NCBI GenBank assembly: GCA_002633025.1
Contig: NMRB01001190.1
Coordinates: 132,977 to 196,976 of the forward strand
DNA from: Notospermus geniculatus
Taxonomy: Eukaryota; Nemertea; Pilidiophora; Heteronemertea; Lineidae
Reading direction: 5' to 3'
DNA: 64,000 bases
The stretch's first letter is position 1. Each line of letters starts with the position of its first letter. Positions 58,491-64,000 of the stretch are shown piece after piece. A model generated the notes under the pieces. It was not told the origin of the DNA and made no database searches. It saw only the letters and a program-made list of their open reading frames with translations. The translations under genes and the position numbers were made by a program.

Positions 58491-58688
58491 GAGGAACGCG
58501 CACAACTATTTATCCCGCCAGGGCGGCGCTGCGAGCGGTGCGACCGAAAGACGTCAAAAACAGAGCAAAGCAATACTAGTAACGTCGCGTCACGTCGTCC
58601 TCGACGCAGTGCGACACGGGCGAGACGTCGAAAAAGAGGTACAATCGCTCATAGCGCCTCCTAGTGGTAGTAGTTCTAGAGATTCCTC
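58491..58688. mobile_element. Fold-back element family 1, copy f
   Basis: Left GAGGAACGCGCACAACT and right AGTTCTAGAGATTCCTC are inverted ends. Inside are GGCGGCGCTGCGAGCGGTG and CAATCGCTCATAGCGCC. The long open frames over this interval follow from the repeat. Confidence 0.72.
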
Positions 58689-59698
58689 AAACGGTGCGTT
58701 TTGCGTTGCGGTCCCCGCTGTTTCAACGAAGCGTCCACACACAAATCGCATGCCGCACGATTACTGTGTGAATATTCTTAGATGAAATAGAGTCGAAGTT
58801 GGAACACCACCGCAAAACGCACCTTGGGTGTGTGCGCTCCTTTAGCAAGGAACCGCTAAGAGGTGTGTAATAACACGTGAATCACTAACGTCATCACAGT
58901 AGATGCGAATCAACAACATCCCAGCACTTGTGACGTCATAGGCAGACGTCTTCATTCCATATTGAAACGGGTCTAATAATCTACAAATGGTAGACAAGTG
59001 TTCAGGTAAAGTAAACCTTGCAAACAATGATAGCACTTGTTAGAAATCGAATACGTATATAACGATCCAGATATTTTATGGCACTTTTGCCGCCTGACTG
59101 GCGCCTATTTCATTGTTATATATTTGATAAATCTTTTGTTTTTGTTGTTAGTATACCGTCACCCAAGCAAAGAATGTTTAACGTCGAGAATCCGACACAA
59201 AACAACCGAGTTAGACTGAGTGAAATAAATTGAAAATAAATAGCATTTGTTCTGCTGCATGTAAACGATAAATCTACGTTGTGATTTGTAAATAAAAGCA
59301 CTTATGTATTCAATTATTGGCTTATTCAGCAAAGAGTAAAATAACCCGAAAAGATCGTGCAAAAATAGCGTCTAAGTGTCCACAATCATTAAAATTCGCC
59401 CCTGTTGTCTGAAGCGATCATTACGTACATGTACATGTACATCTGTGCACAATGTATCATTGCATCGTTTGTAATTTATAATTCTCCGTAAGATGGCGCA
59501 TAAGACTGGGACAGCCGCGCCCCCTTTATGTGAAGGTATCAATCAGGGGTAATGTCGGCTCCTGATGTTTTGCATCCAATATACGTATTGGAATTTTATA
59601 CTAATGATGATGTAGAAATAGCCAAAAATTTGGTACAGTATGAATTTGCTTAAGTGTCGTGTGTGAATTGACGTCCCATTTTAAGCCAATGAAAATAC

Positions 59699-59755
59699 AG
59701 CGTTGCTATGGGCGGCGTTGCTATGGGCGACGTTGCTATGGGCGGCGTTGCTAGT
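59699..59755 (+). repeat. 15-bp tandem repeat
   Basis: About 3.6 units of CGTTGCTATGGGCGG, one with a G to A change. Confidence 0.9.
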
Positions 59756-59989
59756 CCTGGTGTGTTTTGTTCATCACTGCAGTAAGGGGGTATGTTGTAA
59801 ATCTGTAATGAGGATTTGATGGGTTCGCAGATTTCTACCATTTCCATCAGAACTTTGACCATAATCTTTTCAAAGACAGTGGTTCTCATCTTGACGTAGT
59901 GATATATTACAACGGATGCCGGCAGACAGCATGGCTACAATGCAATACTTCCAACCTAATGGGACGGTAGTTATACACATAAGTTGCGT

Positions 59990-60085
59990 GCACACTTGCG
60001 GTGCGGTGCGGATTACTTCACGCCTGTAACACCCAATGTTGTCCAACCGCATCGCGCCTCACCGCAAGTCTGAACACCTCACATT
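59990..60085. repeat. Imperfect inverted repeat, possible fold-back element
   Basis: GTGCACACTTGCGGTGCGG on the left pairs imperfectly with CCTCACCGCAAGTCTGAACAC on the right. Ends are not sharply defined, so the element class is uncertain. Confidence 0.45.
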
Positions 60086-60534
60086 GGGAGAGTTGAGAGG
60101 TGGTGATATAGGCACCACACTTCCTTCATATCAGACGGGTGGTGTACCACGGTTTATCTGTATTAAAACGTACGGCGAGCATGATCGTCCTCTGATAGGA
60201 AAGCGCATGGCGGGAAACCTTCATATTATAGGCGGCGTTTCAGTCGACCGAGTGACGTCACGAAATTACATTTTATGTTGCATGATGGGTGCTATAGTTT
60301 TTCACATCCAGCGCAGTTCGTCATATTCTTATTGGTAAACTGAATTATCTGTTGAAGGATTTGATATGGCTGTTTTGTTATTAGCGTAGACAGATTCAAA
60401 AAACGTGTATATAAGTAATAAGCCAGGTGACAGTGTTCTTGTACATAATAAGTGTTCCATACATACAAAGAAAAGCTGAGAAAAGGAAAATGACTACCAG
60501 GTTTGCAGGGTTGTGTATTTTATGGTCCAGCCAG

Positions 60535-60742
60535 GAGCACATTGTTATGTGGTCAACTAAGAGCACATGACCGTGGTTATGTGCTAACTAAGAGCACATG
60601 ACCCTGGTTATGTGCTAACTAAGAGCACATTACAATGGTTATGTGTTCAACTAAGAGCACATTACAATGGTTATGTGTTCAACTAAGAGCACATGACAAT
60701 GGTTATGTGTTCAACTAAGAGCACATGACCATGTTTATAGGC
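60535..60742 (+). repeat. 31-32 bp minisatellite, seven units
   Basis: Units begin GAGCACAT(G/T)AC and continue GGTTATGTG(T/C) and CAACTAA or CTAACTAA. Unit starts are near 60535, 60561, 60592, 60623, 60655, 60687 and 60719. A more diverged unit follows at about 60763. Confidence 0.9.
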
Positions 60743-60825
60743 TACATGTAGGCTATGCTCAACCAAGAACATATGGCAATGTTTACGTATTCAAAAATAA
60801 CAAAGGTTACCGCAGTCGAAACATT

Positions 60826-60944
60826 GGGTCATATGAGTAAAGACAAGCAAATGCTTTTACTTCAGATTTGTACAGCATTGCATAGTGCATTTGTATTGCA
60901 AAATTCAAGTAAAAGCATTTGCTAGTCTTTATTCATAATGACCC
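60826..60944. mobile_element. Fold-back element family 9 (hairpin)
   Basis: 119 bp: GGGTCATATGAGTAAAGACA and AGCAAATGCTTTTACTT pair with AAGTAAAAGCATTTGCT and GTCTTTATTCATAATGACCC, arms of about 38 bp with few mismatches. It lies directly after the 31-32 bp minisatellite. Confidence 0.72.
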
Positions 60945-62300
60945 GTTGCTGCATGCCTCACACCTATTTTGTAAATACACATGATGATCGAGTTTATTGT
61001 CGCAGGGACCGTTTTACTTGTAAGGGTCAGCTAATATCATTTTGTGTTTTTTTGAGTTGTACAACATGGCAGACTAGAAGCGTTTTATACATTTTGAGAC
61101 TAAAATACTGAAGACGATTAAGTGTTTATTCAGAAGAATCCAGGTGTAAATCCTTTAAGAAGCTGGTGGAGTATGTACCATTTTCTAATGAGGCTAAATG
61201 CGATTTTCATATTGTCACTTTCCTCCTCAAATCATAGATCTGCTGTTTTTAATTTCAGTCAGCAGTTTTTCTACAGTGTTTATGTATTTCTATATGTTAA
61301 CCCCTTCCTCACGAATATCAAAGTGGCAAAAATAGAGGTCATGTGACTCTCAGCCAGGTAAAGAGAGGATGACATACTTGTTACCATAAAGACGTCAAAC
61401 CCATGAAGGAACCACTTGAGCACACTCTGTTAGTTTTTCACACCAGATGGCTCTTATAACCTAATTTCCACGTGAAAATAATATTTCTAATCGAATTTGG
61501 GTTGGTGGCCGTAGCATACAACAATCCACTAGCCCTGAGCCCAAATTTGTGAAGAACGACCAATTCATAAAGGTACCAGGGCTGGATAAACCTGTTGGTC
61601 ACATCCCTGTACATATGATATGTAGTAGCCTATCTAAATGTATAACAGATCACCCGAGAGACACATTGTGCGCGTGGGTACTGTCTGCTAACTGTTCCAT
61701 ATCACAAGAACTACTGAATGGAATCGTATGGAATTTTCACACATCATGGAGAAGACCCATAGCTATCGTATAAAACAATTGGAAGAAATTTCATTGAAAA
61801 TTTCTTTGGGTATCACGTTTTTCTCAGAATGTCGCAAACCATAAGTGAAACCTTCAGGGGTTTGACGTCTTTATGTTGTTACCAAGAAGGTTTAAAAATT
61901 CAACAGATCTATCCGGAATTTTCAGAATAATTTTATCTCAGTAGAATTTTGAAGAATATCTCGTTAACAGTGGTAGAACATGTCGTCTGCTAAACTTTGG
62001 TGCTGATTGAGGTCGTCAGTTGTTTCAGTTATTGCTGTTCTTAACCCCTTCCTGCGCAGGCTTCGTACGTCCTTCCTCCGAGATCAGTGTGGTTGACAAG
62101 AGTCCTTGAGTGCGACAACTTTTCATGATTACCTCGTGTATTATCTGTGCGGTGAGGCGACAGATTTTAGACAACCGGCGGACATGACGCTTCCTAAAGC
62201 GATACGTTACGTGCTAACACTTGCTGCTACTTCCGATCACAAAACTAGCTAAAGATGGTTAAATATGGGCGGTTATATCCGAAAAACGATGTCACAACAT

Positions 62301-62665
62301 TTGAAGACGTTGAAAGTCATGATTCTGGTCGTTGTGATGTGATCTTAAGGCTGAGAGAGACGTTGGGCGGCGCTGCAGTCGTCAGGATGATCTCGAGTCG
62401 TAGCCGAGAGACGTTGGGCGGCGCTGCAGTCGTCAGGATGATCTCGACGACTTGCACCTGAAAAAGACGTTCGGCGGCTGTAGTGTCGCTCGGAAAAAAC
62501 AAGAACAGAAAGTTTAGGATCATTATAACGACCATAGATCAAAACTTACACATCAGCTATGTCTTAAAGATCGTCGTGACGACTGCAGCGCCACCCGACG
62601 TCTCTCTCAGTTACAACTCAAGATCATATCACAACGACTAGAAACATGACTTACAACGTCTCCAT
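62301..62665. mobile_element. Fold-back element family 6 with internal tandem duplication
   Basis: Arms of about 90 bp: the left contains GAAGACGTTGAAAGTCATGA and GGCGGCGCTGCAGTCGTCA; the right contains the complements TGACGACTGCAGCGCCACC and CATGACTTACAACGTCTCC. The inner left arm unit (GAGAGACGTTGGGCGGCGCT onward, about 53 bp) is repeated once in tandem at 62353 and 62406. Confidence 0.7.
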
Positions 62666-63874
62666 TTCGAAACGTCTTTATTTGCGGATGACTGCTTCGA
62701 GTCGAGGTATGCTGCCCGAGTTAATCGTCCGTTTCAAGAGGCACCAAGCGCTGTTCTATCACAGCCCTGCAGTCGTTCTTTCAATGCCTTGAATTTGAAT
62801 TTAATTATATTTTGAGTTGGTATGTGCTCCTGCAGGTCGGCGTGTTTTTTAATCTGTATGACTTTAGGTTTATGATGTATGAACCATTTCAATGACTTTA
62901 TTTTACAAAATGATTCTTCTATGTTCCGCTCAATCTACGCGCTGCACAAGACAATATTGGTTTCATTTTGTGAGTTCTTTCGCATACTTGCCGCATCGTG
63001 TATGGCATTTATTAGACTTTGACGTAACATAGATGGCGCTTTATGACGAAGGGCGAGGTATAGTACTAGTCTTTGGAGATACGTGGCACCAGTTGATTTT
63101 CATATAACTCGATTTTATGAAGATCAGGCTTGATACTGGTGTTAACATCTTAGCAATGCACCCAAAACACACGCAGCTCGGACAGATTTTGTTGGCTTCA
63201 GTCATTTTATCGTAAATCTTAATTTCTTCATATTATCTATCCTCCGTTCCATGTGTGGCCTGCTTTTATAATCAACTTCCGGTAACGATAGAAATCATCT
63301 GTTTGACAGAAAATCGTGGTTCACGCGTCTCATTTACACCAATTCGGATTCTTGGTCGTGAGACCTTGCCTGTATCTCCGCCGCGTATCTTTTTCGATTT
63401 TCCCCGCATCATTTCTTAAAAAGGTACCAATCAAGGCCGATAGTTTTTGCTTAGATTTGTAAATCTGTGATAAAGATCGTGGTTTGTTTGACATGGAGTA
63501 TCGTCGCATTATGTCAAGAAATTTTGACACAGCCATCATTTGAGCATTGATTTGCACCAAACTTGTGTTATCAGAATATACATATATTCCCTCGGATATT
63601 CTACTGGGTATATATAACACTTCCCAACCGCTATCTATTCCCTTCCTAAGGTGTGGGGAGGAAGAATTGACGGCATTGGTTTTCGAACTGGCAAAACTTG
63701 AAGAGCATCAGTCTCCAAATGTACACATTATATTCGTCATTTTCTGCACAAGACAATGTCTCTGCCATATGATTTTTTTTTTTTTTATTCAGTTGGACTT
63801 CCTTCAGTTTGCATCGTATCGGTGACCTCCTGGGCAACATTGGGCTCTTCCGGGATGTACACACCCTTGCTCTG
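62666..63874. other. Non-coding stretch
   Basis: No gene or structured repeat recognised. A T-rich run lies at 63771-63787. Confidence 0.5.
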
Positions 63875-64000
63875 GGGGTAACCCCTCTCACGTGTCATGG
63901 GGACACCCGTGGGGTAACCCCTCTCAAGTGTCGTGGGGGACACCCGTGGGGTAACCCCTCTCACGTGTCATGGGGACACCCGTGGGGTAACCCCTCTCAA
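63875..64000 (+). repeat. 36-37 bp minisatellite running off the window
   Basis: Units read GGGGTAACCCCTCTCA(C/A)G, then TGTC(A/G)TGGGG(G)ACACCCGT. Three full units and the start of a fourth reach the last base. Each starts with the palindrome GGGGTAACCCC, and alternate units carry CACGTG. Confidence 0.9.

Larger units (their letters stand above)
58689..62300. other. Non-coding stretch with tandem repeats
   Basis: Holds the 15-bp and 31-32 bp tandem repeats, an imperfect inverted repeat (59990) and fold-back family 9. Possible AATAAA signals occur near 59225-59296 but no matching gene was recognised. Confidence 0.5.

Noticed and set aside
60535-60742. CRISPR-like regular repeat
   Set aside because: Units are adjacent without unique spacers, in an animal genome; it is a minisatellite.

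Overview
The window is nuclear DNA from an animal, most likely a marine invertebrate with high heterozygosity. The grounds are one intron-rich neuroligin-type gene with GT-AG introns of 0.3 to over 8 kb, eukaryotic tRNA-Thr genes, tRNA-derived SINEs and many short fold-back (MITE-like) elements. No bacterial operons, CRISPR arrays or intact transposase or reverse-transcriptase genes were seen. The exact clade (mollusc, annelid, amphioxus or other) cannot be settled by eye.

The one confidently identified protein gene is a neuroligin-family cholinesterase-like adhesion protein on the plus strand, 32287-53150. Six distinct coding exons (A to F) are seen. Joined once each, their phases match throughout and give about 689 residues: most of the esterase-like domain, a Thr/Pro-rich stalk, a transmembrane segment and a cytoplasmic tail ending in a class I PDZ ligand. 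The catalytic serine is replaced by glycine. The first 150-200 residues, including the signal peptide, were not found and probably lie upstream.

The strongest structural signal is a repeated assembly signature. Six of seven isolated single-N positions (11135, 16301, 23739, 33145, 44837, 50119), and the 347-N gap at 40531-40877, each separate two adjacent, nearly identical copies of 0.66 to 2.4 kb. These look like unmerged alleles laid end to end. The artefact duplicates neuroligin exons A, B and C and part of E. Because A, B and C are symmetric phase 1-1 exons, a gene predictor would splice both copies in frame. The allele pairs differ by substitutions, by a polymorphic 82-bp TTAA-flanked hairpin, and by a 14-bp VNTR (one versus seven units).

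Layout: 1-27895 is repeat-rich non-coding sequence (fold-back family 1, two SINE pairs, three allele-like pairs, one 485-bp tandem duplication without an N). Two tRNA-Thr(AGU) genes lie at 27896 and 29982. 31386-53150 is the neuroligin locus. 53151-64000 is a graveyard of fold-back elements (at least seven families, several with TA target duplications) and minisatellites, plus two speculative small coding candidates. The repeats and the gene show no sign of acting as one system. The repeats mainly add palindromic CRE-like and E-box motifs and appear to have caused several contig breaks.
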